From assembly GCF_024707105.1 (NCBI RefSeq), contig NZ_JANQAJ010000006.1:186001-250000 (forward strand): a stretch of DNA of 64,000 nt, given 5' to 3'. This document shows positions 37,053-47,296 of the stretch, in pieces. The notes below the pieces were generated by a model that saw nothing but the letters and a program-made list of their open reading frames with translations, did not search any database and had not been told where the DNA came from. The stretch's first letter is position 1; each line of letters begins with the position of its first letter. Position numbers and translations under genes: made by a program. Source of the stretch: Devosia ginsengisoli (GTDB lineage Bacteria; Pseudomonadota; Alphaproteobacteria; Rhizobiales; Devosiaceae).

Positions 37053-38090
37053 ATGAGCAGCAAGACCACATCGAGCGGCAATGGGCGCGGCAGCGCAAAC
37101 CCGCGCGTTACCCTGCGCACCATCGCGGAGGTGACGGGGCTGAGCCTCTCCACCGTGTCGCTGTCGCTACGCGGCGGCACCACGCTGAAGCAGGAAACAC
37201 GCGACAAGGTGGCCGAGGCCGCCAAGAAGTTGGGCTATATTCCCGATCGGGCTGGCGTGCGCCTGCGCACCGGCAAGACCAATGTGATCGCGCTGGTGCT
37301 CGACGGCGCCGAGGACTCGATCGATTTCGCGCGCCAGATGATCCAGGGCATCGGCAATGCCATCAAGGGCACGCGCTATCACCTGACGGTCATTCCCGAA
37401 TTCGAGCGCAATCTCAGCGCCGACACGATCCGCTACATCCTCGACAACCGCACGGCGGACGGCGTCGTCATCACCCATACCGGGCCGCGCGACAAGCGTG
37501 TGCAGATGATGATCGATGCGGATTTCCCCTTCGTCAGCCACGGCCGCACCGAATTCTACACGCCGCACCCCTATCACGACTTCCATTCCGAAGTGTTCGC
37601 CGCCATGGCGGTGGAGCGGTTGGCGAGCAAGGACTGCAAGCGGGTGATGCTTGTCATCGGCGACGACAGCACCACCAATTACCACAATATCGTCACCGCC
37701 TTTCACAAGGCCACGGCGCGGGCGGGGATCGAGGCGCGGATACTCGAGGGTACACAGGGCGCTTCGCCGGCCGAAATGCGCAAGATCGGGCTCGAACTGG
37801 CGGCCGAAGCCAACCGACCGGACGGCATTATCTGCGACAGCGAGATGCGGACCATCGCCCTGGTGGGCGGATTGCAGGAAGGCGGGCGCGTGCTCGGCCG
37901 CGACCTGCACCTGATCTACAAGCAGACATCAGGCATATTGCCCACGCTCTTCCCTGACCTGGACAGCATCCGTGAGGATGTCTTCGCCGCCGGCGGGGAG
38001 CTCACCCGCCTGCTGCTGCGCCGCATTGAAGGCGATGACGCGGAAAGCCTGCAGACCATGGCCGAGCCGCAGCCGCATTGGCGCAGCTAG
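37053..38090 (+). CDS. LacI-family transcriptional regulator of the mannoside operon
   Basis: 345 residues: LacI HTH (RVTLRTIAEVTGLSLSTVSL, SLRGGTTLKQETRDKVAEAA) and effector domain (NVIALVLDGAEDSIDFARQM...). The ATG at 37053 has GGGGGA about ten bases upstream; an ATG at 37035 has no ribosome-binding site. Divergent from the ABC/mannosidase operon with two candidate operators between them, so it most likely represses that operon until a mannoside is present. Confidence 0.88.
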   Translation: MSSKTTSSGNGRGSANPRVTLRTIAEVTGLSLSTVSLSLRGGTTLKQETRDKVAEAAKKLGYIPDRAGVRLRTGKTNVIALVLDGAEDSIDFARQMIQGIGNAIKGTRYHLTVIPEFERNLSADTIRYILDNRTADGVVITHTGPRDKRVQMMIDADFPFVSHGRTEFYTPHPYHDFHSEVFAAMAVERLASKDCKRVMLVIGDDSTTNYHNIVTAFHKATARAGIEARILEGTQGASPAEMRKIGLELAAEANRPDGIICDSEMRTIALVGGLQEGGRVLGRDLHLIYKQTSGILPTLFPDLDSIREDVFAAGGELTRLLLRRIEGDDAESLQTMAEPQPHWRS

Positions 38091-38099
38091 GCCAGGCCG

Positions 38100-39476
38100 C
38101 TACGGCCGGCCCAGCACCTCGTTCACCGCCTCGACAAAGGCAGCAACGATGATATCGGCCTCCTGCCGGCTGAGGCAGAGCGGCGGCGCGAAGCCGATAA
38201 TATCGCCCTGCGGCATGGCCCGGGCGATGACGCCCCGGCCGAGCAGGGCCGCGGCCAGGCGCGGACCGAGCTTTTCGCTCGCGTCGAAGAAGGTGCGGCT
38301 GTCCTTGTCCCTGACGAATTCGACGGCGCAGAGCAGGCCCTCGCCGCGCACATCGCCGACATTGGGATGGGCCGCGAGGGCATCGCGCATGGCGGCGTTA
38401 AGATAGGTACCGACAGTGCCGGCATTCTCGACCAGGCCGAGGGAATCCACCAGCAGGAGGTTGGCGACACCGGCGGCCGCGCTGATTGGGTGCGATGAAT
38501 AGGTCCAGCCATGCCCGATGGCGCCATTCTCGTCGGTGCCGCGCACCAGCACGTCCCACATGCGCTGGGAAAAGATCGAGCCCGAAAGCGGCGCATAGGC
38601 CGAGGTCAGGCCCTTGGCGATGGTGATGATATCGGCTTCCAGCCCGTATTTGTCCGAGCCGAACATGGCGCCCAGGCGCCCGAACGCCGTCACCACTTCA
38701 TCCACGATGAGCAGGATATCGTGCTTTTTCAGCACCGCCTGAATGGCTGGCCAATAGCCCTGCGGTGGCGGCACCAGGCCACCGGTGCCCAGCACCGGCT
38801 CGCCGATAAAGGCAGCGATGGTGTCGGCGCCTTCACGGTCGATCAGCGCTTCGAGTTCGGCCACGCAATGGCCAACAAAATCGGCTTCGCTCATATCGAG
38901 CCGGGGGCGACGGTAGTAGTAGGGCGCCTCGGTGTGCAGGATCGGGCTTAGCGGCAGGTCGAACTTGTTGTGGAACGATGCCAGCCCGGTCAGCGACCCG
39001 GTCATCAGGCCCGAGCCGTGATAGCCGCGCCAGCGCGAGATAATCTTCTTCTTTTCCGGCCGGCCCAAGATGTTGTTGTAGTACCAGACCATCTTGATGT
39101 TGGTCTCGTTGGCGTCCGAGCCGCCCAGGCCGAAATAGACCTTGGACATGTTTTTGGGCGCCCGCTCCAGGATCATCTTGGCGAGCGTGATCGAGGCCTC
39201 GGTGCCATGGCCGACATAGGCATGGTAATAGGCCAACTGCCTGGCCTGCTCGGCAATGGCATCGGAGATTTCGGTGCGGCCATAGCCGACATTAACGCAA
39301 TAGAGACCGGCAAAGGCATCGAGCAGCCGGGTGCCGTCACGATCCTCTATATAGACGCCCGAGCCACCGGTGATGATGCGGCTGGGGCTTTCGCCGCGCG
39401 CATGCTGGCCCAGATGGGTCGAGGGGTGAAAGAAGTTGTCGCGGTCCCAGCGGTCGAGTTGGTCGTTGGTCAGCAT
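38100..39476 (-). CDS. doeD: class III aminotransferase, 2,4-diaminobutyrate:pyruvate type (DoeD/Atf)
   Basis: PLP enzyme, 458 residues: [74 protein letters not shown] and [14 protein letters not shown] with the PLP-binding Lys. The sequence alone fits a broad omega-transaminase group; the ectoine island context identifies it as the enzyme turning 2,4-diaminobutyrate into aspartate semialdehyde. ATG 39476 chosen for the conserved start. It lies 34 bases after doeC. Confidence 0.82.
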   Translation of the reverse strand: MLTNDQLDRWDRDNFFHPSTHLGQHARGESPSRIITGGSGVYIEDRDGTRLLDAFAGLYCVNVGYGRTEISDAIAEQARQLAYYHAYVGHGTEASITLAKMILERAPKNMSKVYFGLGGSDANETNIKMVWYYNNILGRPEKKKIISRWRGYHGSGLMTGSLTGLASFHNKFDLPLSPILHTEAPYYYRRPRLDMSEADFVGHCVAELEALIDREGADTIAAFIGEPVLGTGGLVPPPQGYWPAIQAVLKKHDILLIVDEVVTAFGRLGAMFGSDKYGLEADIITIAKGLTSAYAPLSGSIFSQRMWDVLVRGTDENGAIGHGWTYSSHPISAAAGVANLLLVDSLGLVENAGTVGTYLNAAMRDALAAHPNVGDVRGEGLLCAVEFVRDKDSRTFFDASEKLGPRLAAALLGRGVIARAMPQGDIIGFAPPLCLSRQEADIIVAAFVEAVNEVLGRP

Positions 39477-39510
39477 TTTTCTGTGGTCCTTCCGTGGGAT
39501 AGTGAGTTGG

Positions 39511-41004
39511 TCAATGCCAGTCGCGGCAGACATATTTGACCTCGGTAAAGGCCTCCATGCCGAGCCGCGCGCCTTCACGGCCGAGACCGGATTGCTTCAT
39601 GCCGCCAAAGGGAATGGGCGGGCCGGTGACCTTGGTGCGATTGACGGCCACCATGCCGAATTGCAGCGCCCGGCTGGCCCGGTAGATGCGGCGCGGGTCG
39701 TTGGTGTGGAGATAGGCGATGAGACCGTATTCGGTATCGTTGGCCTGGGCGATGACGGCTGCCTCGTCGTCGAATGGGGCAATGGCCGCCACCGGGCCGA
39801 AGGTTTCCTCATGCATGATAAGGGCATCGGCGGGCACGTCGGCGAGGACGGTCGGTGCGAAGAAGAGCGGCCCGGCCGCATGCGTCTTCCCGCCCACCAA
39901 GCAGCGGGCACCCTTGACCAGCGCATCCTCGACATGCTGGCGCTGCTTGTCGATAGCGCGCTGGTTCATCAGCGGCCCGATATCGAGGTCCTCGATGCCC
40001 GGACCGACGCGCAAGGCGGCAGTGGCGGCGGCGAAGCGGTGGCAGAATTCGTCGTAAAGCGGTCGCTCGATGAAGAAGCGGTTGGCACCCAGGCAATCCT
40101 GGCCCGACGTGGCGAATTTGGCCTTGATGGCTTCTTCGACCGCCTGGTCGAGATCGGCATCGGCAAAGACGATGAAGGGCGCCAGCCCGCCCAGTTCCAT
40201 CACCAGCCGTTTCATCGTTCCGGCCGACTGGCGATAGAGCAGGCGGCCGATTTCGGTCGAACCGGTGAAGGAAAGCACGCGCACGCGATGATCATTGGTC
40301 CAGGGCTCGACCACTTCGGCGGCGCGGCCGGTGACCACGTTGAAGACGCCCGGCGGCATCCCTGCCCGGTCGGCGAGCACGGCCAGAGCCGTGGCGGAAA
40401 ACGGCGTTTCGCCCGAGGGATGGGCCACGCAGGTGCAGCCGGCGGCCAGGGCCGCGGCCGCCTTGCGGGTCAGCATGGCGGAAGGGAAATTCCAAGGCGT
40501 GATGAGCGCCGCCACGCCTGCTGGCTCACGCCAGACTTCCACTTCGGCATCGGGCAGGTGGGAGGTGACGCTTTCGATATTGGGCCGCTTGGCCTCTTCG
40601 GCGTAGAATTCGACGAAGGAGGCGGCATAGTCGATTTCACCCCGCGCTTCGGAGAGCGGCTTGCCCTGCTCGCGCGTCATGATCAGCGCCAGATCCTCAC
40701 GCGCGGCGCGGATGGCGTCGTACCAGCGGCGGAGTATGGCCGAGCGTTCCTGTGGCAGCAGCCCGGACCAGGCGGGAAACGCCTTTGCCGCCGCGTCGAC
40801 CGCCGCCTTGGACGCCGTGCCATCCAACGCGGGCACCGCGCCGATGACCTGACCGGTCGCCGGGTCGGTGACCTCAATGACATCGGCTGCATCCGTGCCG
40901 ATGCGCCGGCCGTCGATAAAGGCGGCAGCGCAGAACAGGTCATGGTCATCAAGACCCGCGATCGGGTCGACACGGCTTTCGGTTCTCGGCGCTGACGCTG
41001 GCAT
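39511..41004 (-). CDS. doeC: NAD(P)-dependent semialdehyde dehydrogenase (DoeC/Ssd)
   Basis: Oxidises aspartate semialdehyde to aspartate as the end of ectoine breakdown; by sequence it is succinate-semialdehyde dehydrogenase-like. 497 residues: [39 protein letters not shown] (general base Glu) and [11 protein letters not shown] (C304). ATG 41004 has GGAGG five bases upstream; the ATG at 41016 reads through that site. Operon with doeD. Confidence 0.83.
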   Translation of the reverse strand: MPASAPRTESRVDPIAGLDDHDLFCAAAFIDGRRIGTDAADVIEVTDPATGQVIGAVPALDGTASKAAVDAAAKAFPAWSGLLPQERSAILRRWYDAIRAAREDLALIMTREQGKPLSEARGEIDYAASFVEFYAEEAKRPNIESVTSHLPDAEVEVWREPAGVAALITPWNFPSAMLTRKAAAALAAGCTCVAHPSGETPFSATALAVLADRAGMPPGVFNVVTGRAAEVVEPWTNDHRVRVLSFTGSTEIGRLLYRQSAGTMKRLVMELGGLAPFIVFADADLDQAVEEAIKAKFATSGQDCLGANRFFIERPLYDEFCHRFAAATAALRVGPGIEDLDIGPLMNQRAIDKQRQHVEDALVKGARCLVGGKTHAAGPLFFAPTVLADVPADALIMHEETFGPVAAIAPFDDEAAVIAQANDTEYGLIAYLHTNDPRRIYRASRALQFGMVAVNRTKVTGPPIPFGGMKQSGLGREGARLGMEAFTEVKYVCRDWH

Positions 41005-41139
41005 TGTCGCCTCCACATTGGCAGCGACAATATCGGGCTAGCGGGAGAGGCGTTCGCCAAACTCGGTCGCAAATTCGGAGGGATGCCCTGTTTGCGCGCA
41101 GGCCGGCGGGCAAATCATCTGGCGCTGCGGACGGCGCCG

Positions 41140-41643
41140 CTAGTCCTGGCTGGCGGCGAGTAGGCCGACGGGCAGCGGCTCGTCCTTCACCGGCAGGGTG
41201 ACGACATAGGAATAGTAGCGCTTGATGCCGATTTCCTGCGCCAGCAGGTTGTTGATCAGTTGCTGGTAGGCGTCGAGATGGCGGACGACGAGCTTGCAGA
41301 TATAGTCCATGCCGCCACCCACCGCCCAGCATTCGACGACTTCGGGAATGGCGGCGATGGCCTTTTCGAAGCGGGCGAAGTCGTCGCTGCGATGGTTCTC
41401 GATTTCGATCTGCACGAAGACCATGGTCACCGGCCCGAAGGCCTTGAGCGAGATTTGCGCCTGATAGCTCTCGATAATGCCAGCATCTTCCAGGCGCCGC
41501 AGCCGTTCCCAGCAGGGCGTGGCGGAGAGATTGACGCGCTCGGCCAAAGCCGCTTTGGGGATGCGGCCTTCGCGTTGCAGGATGCTCAGGATCTTGATGT
41601 CCCGGTCATCGAGCCGTAGCCGTTCGGGGTGTGATGGGGTCAC
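41140..41643 (-). CDS. doeX: Lrp/AsnC-family regulator DoeX (ectoine cluster)
   Basis: 167 residues: HTH (LDDRDIKILSILQREGRIPK, AALAERVNLSATPCWERLRR) and a C-terminal RAM/ACT-like domain (VECWAVGGGMDYICKLVVRH). An Lrp/AsnC regulator is a standard part of ectoine utilisation clusters. GTG start at 41643. It sits between ehuA and doeC with about 135-base gaps on both sides, so it may have its own promoter. Confidence 0.82.
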   Translation of the reverse strand: MTPSHPERLRLDDRDIKILSILQREGRIPKAALAERVNLSATPCWERLRRLEDAGIIESYQAQISLKAFGPVTMVFVQIEIENHRSDDFARFEKAIAAIPEVVECWAVGGGMDYICKLVVRHLDAYQQLINNLLAQEIGIKRYYSYVVTLPVKDEPLPVGLLAASQD

Positions 41644-41776
41644 GCCAGATCGATGCTCCCGGTGAAATCTGGAAGCATAATAAAGGCGTTACGGCATACG
41701 CGTCCAGCGCGATGCACACACGGAGCCGCAGCTTGCCCATGCAATGCTTGCAGGCAGCCGGTCAGGGCATCACGAT

Positions 41777-42550
41777 TCAGCCGTTGAGAACGGCCTTGAG
41801 AAAGTCGCGCGTTCGTTGCTCCTTGGGCGCGGTGAAGAGTTCGTCGGGCGTGCCCTGTTCCTTCATCTGCCCCTTGTCGAAGAAGCAGACCCGGTCGGAA
41901 ACCTCGCGGGCAAAGCGCATTTCGTGAGTCACCAGCAGCATGGTGAGATCGTGTTCGGAGGCGAGGCGGGCGATGACATTGAGCACTTCGCCCACCAGTT
42001 CGGGATCGAGTGCCGATGTCGGCTCGTCGAATAGCATCACCTTGGGCCGCATGGCGAGCGCGCGCGCGATGCCGACGCGCTGTTGCTGGCCGCCTGACAA
42101 TTGGTGTGGATATTTATGCGCCTGATCGGCCAGGCCGACCATTTCGAGCAATTCATCGGCGCGCTGGTTGGCATCCTGCCGGCTGAGGCCGAGCACCTTG
42201 ACCGGCGCTTCGGCGATATTGCGGCGCACCGTCATATGCGGGAACAGGTTGAACTGCTGGAACACCATGCCGAGCTGCCGGCGCATCTTGCGCAGATGCT
42301 CCTCGCCGGCCGGCACGAGCGTGCCGTTGCGCTGCTCGTGCCACAAGGGTTCGTTGCCGACATAGACCACGCCATCATTGATGGTTTCGAGCGTCATCAG
42401 CACGCGCAGCACAGTCGACTTGCCCGAGCCCGAAGGGCCGATAATGGTGACCTTCTCCCCGCGCTTGACCTCGAAATCGAGTCCGTCGAGTACCTTGAGC
42501 GAGCCGTAACTCTTGCCGACCTTGTCGAATTTGATGATGGGATCGGTCAT
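41777..42550 (-). CDS. ehuA: ectoine/hydroxyectoine ABC transporter ATPase EhuA
   Basis: 257 residues of the polar amino acid ATPase type: Walker [11 protein letters not shown]-loop [14 protein letters not shown], signature LSGGQQQRV, Walker [18 protein letters not shown]-loop LVTHEM. Placement after ehuC and ehuD inside the ectoine island supports the EhuA name. It overlaps ehuD by 4 bases. Confidence 0.87.
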   Translation of the reverse strand: MTDPIIKFDKVGKSYGSLKVLDGLDFEVKRGEKVTIIGPSGSGKSTVLRVLMTLETINDGVVYVGNEPLWHEQRNGTLVPAGEEHLRKMRRQLGMVFQQFNLFPHMTVRRNIAEAPVKVLGLSRQDANQRADELLEMVGLADQAHKYPHQLSGGQQQRVGIARALAMRPKVMLFDEPTSALDPELVGEVLNVIARLASEHDLTMLLVTHEMRFAREVSDRVCFFDKGQMKEQGTPDELFTAPKEQRTRDFLKAVLNG

Positions 42551-43239
42551 TTGAGGGGCAATCCTTGCTTGGGAAGGCGCGTGTCGAGCAGGCGCACGCC
42601 GGCCGAGGCGACCAGTGTCATGATGAGGTAGAGCCCGCCGACCATGGAAAGCGGCACCATATAGTCGAAGGTACGGTCGCCGATGATCTTGGCGACGTTG
42701 AGCATTTCAAGCACGGTCACGACAGAGAGCACCGGCACGTCCTTCATGATCGAGACCAGGTAATTGCCCATAGCCGGGATGATGCGCGGAATGGCCTGCG
42801 GCAGCAGCACATGGGTGAAGGTATGGGCCGACGGGAAATTGAGCGCCCGTGCCGCTTCGCGCTGGTCGCGGCCGATGGCCTGCAGTCCGGCCCGGTAAAC
42901 CTCGGATGTATAGGCGCTGTATTGCAGGCCCAGCGCCAGCGCGCCGGTCATGAAGGCGGGTAGCACCAGCCCGTATTCGGGCAGCACGTAATAGAGGAAG
43001 AAGAGCTGGATCAGCAGGGGCGTGTCGCGGATGAATTCGCAGAGCACATTGGCCGGCCAGGAGATAAGGCGCGAGGGCGCGCCCTTGAGTACCGCCAGGA
43101 TCAGTCCCAGCACCAGCGCGACGACGAAACCGAGCACCGTGGCTTGGACGGTGACCCACAGACCGATCAGCAGGATCGGCAGGATGGACCAGGCAAAGGC
43201 CAGTTCGCTCGACGTATCCCATTCAAAACCGAACAGCAT
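42547..43239 (-). CDS. ehuD: ectoine/hydroxyectoine ABC transporter permease EhuD
   Basis: 230 residues, HisM/GlnP-type permease with about five TMs and the coupling loop [20 protein letters not shown]. Pairs with EhuC to form the channel. Start two bases after the ehuC stop. EhuC and EhuD are close paralogues, and the label follows the usual ehuBCD order. Confidence 0.85.
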   Translation of the reverse strand: MLFGFEWDTSSELAFAWSILPILLIGLWVTVQATVLGFVVALVLGLILAVLKGAPSRLISWPANVLCEFIRDTPLLIQLFFLYYVLPEYGLVLPAFMTGALALGLQYSAYTSEVYRAGLQAIGRDQREAARALNFPSAHTFTHVLLPQAIPRIIPAMGNYLVSIMKDVPVLSVVTVLEMLNVAKIIGDRTFDYMVPLSMVGGLYLIMTLVASAGVRLLDTRLPKQGLPLK

Positions 43240-43241
43240 GG

Positions 43242-43913
43242 CTAGTTACTCGCGTGGCGCCAGCGGCCGACAAACCGCTCGAGCAGCTTCATGATGGCGG
43301 TGAGCACCAGTGCCATGCCGAAATACATGAACAGGACCAGGGTGAAGATAGTGGTGCTGTCCTGGGTGAAATTGCGCAATTGCTCGGCGCGGAAGGCCAG
43401 GTCGCCCAGGCTGATCAGCGAGACCAGCGCCGTATCCTTGAGATTCTGCACTGCCAGATTGCCGAAGGGCGGCATCATCTCGGGAATGGCCTGCGGCAGA
43501 GCCACGCCGAACAGCGCCTGGCGGGGAGTGAAATTGAGCGCCCGCGCCGCCTCATACTGGCTCTTCTGCACCGCCTGGATGGCGCCGCGCACCACTTCGG
43601 CGCCGTAGGCCCCGATATTGAGGCTCAGCGCCAGCACGCCCGCGACCACCGGCGGTAGACGCAGGTCCAGCCCAACGGCCTGTCCGGCAACGGGCAGGGC
43701 AAAATAGAGCCAGAACAGTTGCACCAGTAGCGACGTGCCCCGGAATATCTCGATATAGCCGACCGAAACCGCCTTGATCAGCCAGTTCGGCGACAGTTTG
43801 CCGATGCCGAAGGCAAAGGACAGGATCGCGCCAAAGATAGTCGAGTAGACGGTCAGCTGGACCGTCACCCAGGCTCCCTGCAGCAATGGCGTCAGGTACT
43901 CAGTCCAAGCCAT
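43242..43913 (-). CDS. ehuC: ectoine/hydroxyectoine ABC transporter permease EhuC
   Basis: 223 residues, HisQ-type permease; coupling loop [20 protein letters not shown]. First membrane gene after ehuB. The 90-base gap before it holds a modest GCCGGT/ACCGGC hairpin (43948-43969) that may lower permease expression relative to EhuB. Confidence 0.85.
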   Translation of the reverse strand: MAWTEYLTPLLQGAWVTVQLTVYSTIFGAILSFAFGIGKLSPNWLIKAVSVGYIEIFRGTSLLVQLFWLYFALPVAGQAVGLDLRLPPVVAGVLALSLNIGAYGAEVVRGAIQAVQKSQYEAARALNFTPRQALFGVALPQAIPEMMPPFGNLAVQNLKDTALVSLISLGDLAFRAEQLRNFTQDSTTIFTLVLFMYFGMALVLTAIMKLLERFVGRWRHASN

Positions 43914-44003
43914 CCGGTATCCCCCGCTTGGCCATGATGCCGAAAAGGCCGGTACAGGGAAAGACCGGCGACGTCACCGACGCCGATCTCCCCTGCCCCT
44001 CGC

Positions 44004-44873
44004 TTATTCGGCGGCGCAGAGTTCTGCGGTGGTCCGATGGGACGAACCATCGACATCGGCCTGGCTAAAGCCGTATCCGGTGAGGATCGAAGCCCAGTCT
44101 TCGGTCTGCTTGAACTCGGCCAGCACTTCGTTGACCGCGTCGCGCAGGTCGGTGCTGCCCTGGGCAAAGACGAAGCCGCCCCAGCTGCGCACTTCGTTGC
44201 CGTCGATCACCGGGTCGACGAATTCGCCGGCCACTTCGACGCCGCTACCCTGCGATGCCAGGCCTGTAGCGGTCAGGCTGGTGGCGGCATAGGCGTCGGC
44301 CCGGCCGGTAGACACGGTCGAGATGGCATCGGCATTGGAGGCGATGGTCACCAGGTTCGCCTCGGGCACGCCCAGCGCCTGCATCATTTCGAGCTGGTCG
44401 GCACCGGCCATGATGGCCACCTTGAGATCAGGATTTTCAGCAAAGTCGGCATAGGCATGGATGCCCTTGGGGTTGCCGGCGGGCACCAGCAGCCCCTCAC
44501 CATAGGAACTGTTGGGTTCCGAATAGATCACCTGAGCGCAGCGCTCGGGCAGGATGGCCATTTCGGCCGCCACCATGTCGAAGCGGTCCGCCTGCAGGCC
44601 CGGAATGAGCGAGGAGAAGTTGGTGGTCACCCACTCGATATTCTCGATGCCGAGCTGTTCGACGATATGCTTGGCCACATCGGGACCGGCGCCCAGGGCT
44701 TCCCCGTTGGGATCGACATAGCCATAGGGAATTTCGTTGGCGACCGCGATGCGGATCGTGCCGGATGCCTTGATCTCGTCAAGGGTCGCAGCGCTGACCG
44801 CAGTCGTCGCCATCGCCGCAGCGGTCAAGGCAGCGAGGGCGATCGAGGCACGTTTGGTAATGGTCGTGATCAT
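44004..44873 (-). CDS. ehuB: ectoine/hydroxyectoine-binding protein EhuB
   Basis: Periplasmic receptor, 289 residues: signal peptide MITTITKRASIALAALTAAA ending TTAVSA, then ATLDEIKASGTIRIAVANEI; SBP family 3 fold with GPDVAKHIVEQLGIENIEWV and RFDMVAAEMAILPERCAQV. ATG 44873 has GGGAG upstream. First gene of the uptake arm, divergent from eutB. Confidence 0.88.
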   Translation of the reverse strand: MITTITKRASIALAALTAAAMATTAVSAATLDEIKASGTIRIAVANEIPYGYVDPNGEALGAGPDVAKHIVEQLGIENIEWVTTNFSSLIPGLQADRFDMVAAEMAILPERCAQVIYSEPNSSYGEGLLVPAGNPKGIHAYADFAENPDLKVAIMAGADQLEMMQALGVPEANLVTIASNADAISTVSTGRADAYAATSLTATGLASQGSGVEVAGEFVDPVIDGNEVRSWGGFVFAQGSTDLRDAVNEVLAEFKQTEDWASILTGYGFSQADVDGSSHRTTAELCAAE

Positions 44874-45290
44874 GTTTGTCTCCCGGTTTCCTGCTAATTT
44901 GGCGGTTCGTAGGCAGCGCCATGTTCTGTTTTTCGCCGGTCGCCTTGCCGATGCAACCGGATAGCGTCGATCCGACCGGCACCCGGTCGGGAAGTGAGCG
45001 GCCTTGCCGGCCAATGGGCTGAATCGTCAGTATTTTTTAGTCTGCCGTCACGATGAACTGAGCCGGCTCCAGCGTTGCGGAGCGGCGCGTTTGAGTCGAG
45101 GGACGATACGTCTATTTTGCCGCCCGGCCGGTAGCAGGATCGGCTGCCGGGCGCAGGCAGATTGGAAGGATCGACTATCCGGGGCACGGGCATAGTGCGC
45201 GACGAAACAGGGGCCTTGTCGGCGTGGTCTTGCCACAGGCGCATACGGGCCTATGAATTGCGTCTGCGACGGCATCGGGAGGAGCCCGGC
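44874..45290. promoter_or_regulatory. divergent control region of the ectoine island
   Basis: 417 bases with no confident gene. It contains a perfect 8-bp palindrome CCGACCGG-CAC-CCGGTCGG (44972-44990), about 100 bases upstream of ehuB, and an A/T tract (TATTTTTTAG near 45030). These are candidates for the DoeX or other regulator site and promoter, not proven. Confidence 0.5.
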
Positions 45291-46286
45291 ATGACTATCG
45301 ACTTCGCCGAGATCCTGCTGGCGCGGCAGCGGATATCAGCAAGCGTATTACGAACGCCGCAACGTGAAGCCAAGTCGCTGAGCGCGCGGCTGGGCGTGCC
45401 GGTGCAGCTCAAATGCGAGCACCACCAGACGACGGGCAGTTTCAAGCTGCGCGGCGCCACCAATGCCGTGCTGTCGCTCGACCGGGCGCAGCGCGATGCC
45501 GGCGTCGTCGCCGCCTCCACCGGCAATCATGGGCGCGCGCTCGCCCATGCCGCGGCCGCTGCCGGCGCCAAGGCGGTGATCTGCATGTCGCGGCTGGTGC
45601 CTGATAACAAGGTGCAGGCCATCGAGGCACTCGGCGCTGAAATCCGCATCGTCGGCAACAGTCAGGACGATGCACAGGTCGAGGTCGACCGGCTGGCATT
45701 GGAAGCCGGCATGACGCCGGTGCCGCCCTTCGACCACGCCGCAGTCATCGCCGGTCAGGGCACGCTCGGGCTGGAAATGCTGGAAGACGCGCCGCAGACG
45801 ACCACGGTGCTGGTGCCATTGTCCGGTGGCGGATTGCTGGCCGGAGTGGCACTGGCGCTGCGGACGCTCAATCCGGCCATCCGGATCATCGGCGTCACCA
45901 TGGAAAATGGCGCCGCGATGCAGGCGAGCCTGGTCGCCGGTCAGCCCGTCGCGGTCGAGGAAGTGCCGACCCTGGCGGACTCGCTGGGCGGCGGGATCGG
46001 GCTCGCGAACCGATATACCTTCCCCATGGTCCGCGACCTGGTCGACGAGGTGGTGCTGGTCAGCGAGGCCGAGATCGCCGAGGCCATGCGCGCGGCCTAT
46101 TTCGAGGAGAGCGAAGCGCTCGAAGGCGCCGCCGCCGTGGGTATCGCGGCGCTCGATGCCGACAAGGTGACGCTCACCGGACCAGCCGTGGTCCTGCTCA
46201 GCGGCAAGAATATCGACATGACGCTGCATCGGCGCATCATGGCTGGCGAAAATCCGGACCTCGCGGCGGAGCATGGCCATGGCTGA
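45291..46286 (+). CDS. eutB: hydroxyectoine utilisation dehydratase-like PLP enzyme EutB
   Basis: 331 residues, threonine dehydratase fold-type II PLP enzyme: HHQTTGSFKLRGATNAV with the PLP Lys52, STGNHGRALAHAA and VPLSGGGLLAGVAL. In ectoine islands EutB is thought to help convert hydroxyectoine to ectoine. ATG 45291 follows GGGAGGAG by eight bases. It overlaps eutC by 8 bases. Confidence 0.86.
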   Translation: MTIDFAEILLARQRISASVLRTPQREAKSLSARLGVPVQLKCEHHQTTGSFKLRGATNAVLSLDRAQRDAGVVAASTGNHGRALAHAAAAAGAKAVICMSRLVPDNKVQAIEALGAEIRIVGNSQDDAQVEVDRLALEAGMTPVPPFDHAAVIAGQGTLGLEMLEDAPQTTTVLVPLSGGGLLAGVALALRTLNPAIRIIGVTMENGAAMQASLVAGQPVAVEEVPTLADSLGGGIGLANRYTFPMVRDLVDEVVLVSEAEIAEAMRAAYFEESEALEGAAAVGIAALDADKVTLTGPAVVLLSGKNIDMTLHRRIMAGENPDLAAEHGHG

Positions 46287-47271
46287 CATCACCATCCTCA
46301 CCGAAACCATGCTTCGGCAGTTGGTGCCGCTCGATCTCGAAGCCATTGCCTGCGTCGAGGACGCCTTTCATGCGTTGGCCACAAAACCGGTCGTCATGCC
46401 GCCCATCCTGCGGCTCGACATTGCCGAGGCGCGCGGCGAGGTGGACGTCAAGACCGCCTATGTGCCGGGCATCGACAGCTTCGCCATCAAGATCAGCCCC
46501 GGCTTCTTCGACAATCCAAAGCTGGGCCTGCCCTCGGTCAATGGGCTGATGGTGCTGCTCAGCGCCCACACCGGGCTGGTCGAGGCCCTGCTGCTCGACA
46601 ATGGCTATCTCACCGATATCCGCACATCAGCGGCCGGCGCCGTGGCTGCCAGGCACCTGGCGCGGGCCGATGCGTCCACCGCCGCCATCATCGGAGCCGG
46701 GGCGCAGGCGCGATTGCAACTGGCGGCGCTCTGCCTGGTCCGGCCGATCCGGCGGGCCATGCTGTGGTCACGTGATCGCGCCAAGGCCGAGAAGCTGGCT
46801 GCCGACATCGTTGCCCAGCATGGCATCGCCGTCTCGGTCAGCGATACGGCCGAAGCCGCGGTGGCCGAAGCCGATGTCATCGTCACCACCACGCCTTCGT
46901 CGACCCCGCTCATCCGCGCCGAATGGCTGCGCCCCGGCCAGCACCTGACCGCCATGGGGTCCGATGCGGAGCATAAGAACGAGATCGACCCGGCGGCCGT
47001 TGCGCGCGCCGATCTCTACGTGCCCGACAGCCTGGCGCAAACGCGCCTGCTGGGCGAGTTGCACCACGCCATCGGCGCCGGCCTCGTCACGCCTAATCGC
47101 GACTTTGCCGCGCTCGGCTCCATCATCGCCGGCCAGGCCGACGGCCGCACATCGCCGACGCAGATAACCTTTGCCGACCTGACCGGCACCGGTGTGCAGG
47201 ATACGGCCATTGCCACCTTGGCCCGCCAGCGCGCCCAGGCGGCCGGCGCCGGCCAGATTTTTTCCAGTTGA
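46279..47271 (+). CDS. eutC: ectoine utilisation protein EutC (ornithine cyclodeaminase/mu-crystallin family)
   Basis: 330 residues, NAD(P)-binding: DNGYLTDIRTSAAGAVAARH, AIIGAGAQARLQLAAL and TAMGSDAEHKNEIDP. In ectoine islands EutC acts with EutA and EutB in hydroxyectoine use; here eutA is missing. Start 46279 has GGAG seven bases upstream (an ATG at 46273 is too close). Confidence 0.86.
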   Translation: MADITILTETMLRQLVPLDLEAIACVEDAFHALATKPVVMPPILRLDIAEARGEVDVKTAYVPGIDSFAIKISPGFFDNPKLGLPSVNGLMVLLSAHTGLVEALLLDNGYLTDIRTSAAGAVAARHLARADASTAAIIGAGAQARLQLAALCLVRPIRRAMLWSRDRAKAEKLAADIVAQHGIAVSVSDTAEAAVAEADVIVTTTPSSTPLIRAEWLRPGQHLTAMGSDAEHKNEIDPAAVARADLYVPDSLAQTRLLGELHHAIGAGLVTPNRDFAALGSIIAGQADGRTSPTQITFADLTGTGVQDTAIATLARQRAQAAGAGQIFSS

Positions 47272-47296
47272 ACGGTTTCCCGGGAGGGGACGCATC

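Noticed and set aside
39436-40995. 519-codon plus-strand ORF over doeC
   Set aside because: Antisense shadow; doeC on the minus strand has every aldehyde dehydrogenase motif.
38100-41004. GABA shunt gene pair (gabT-gabD)
   Set aside because: Sequence alone would allow it, but the flanking ectoine genes and Lrp-type regulator make doeD-doeC the better reading.
45162-45290. Upstream extension of eutB (43 extra codons)
   Set aside because: Not similar to PLP dehydratases and bypasses the strong GGAGG site before ATG 45291.
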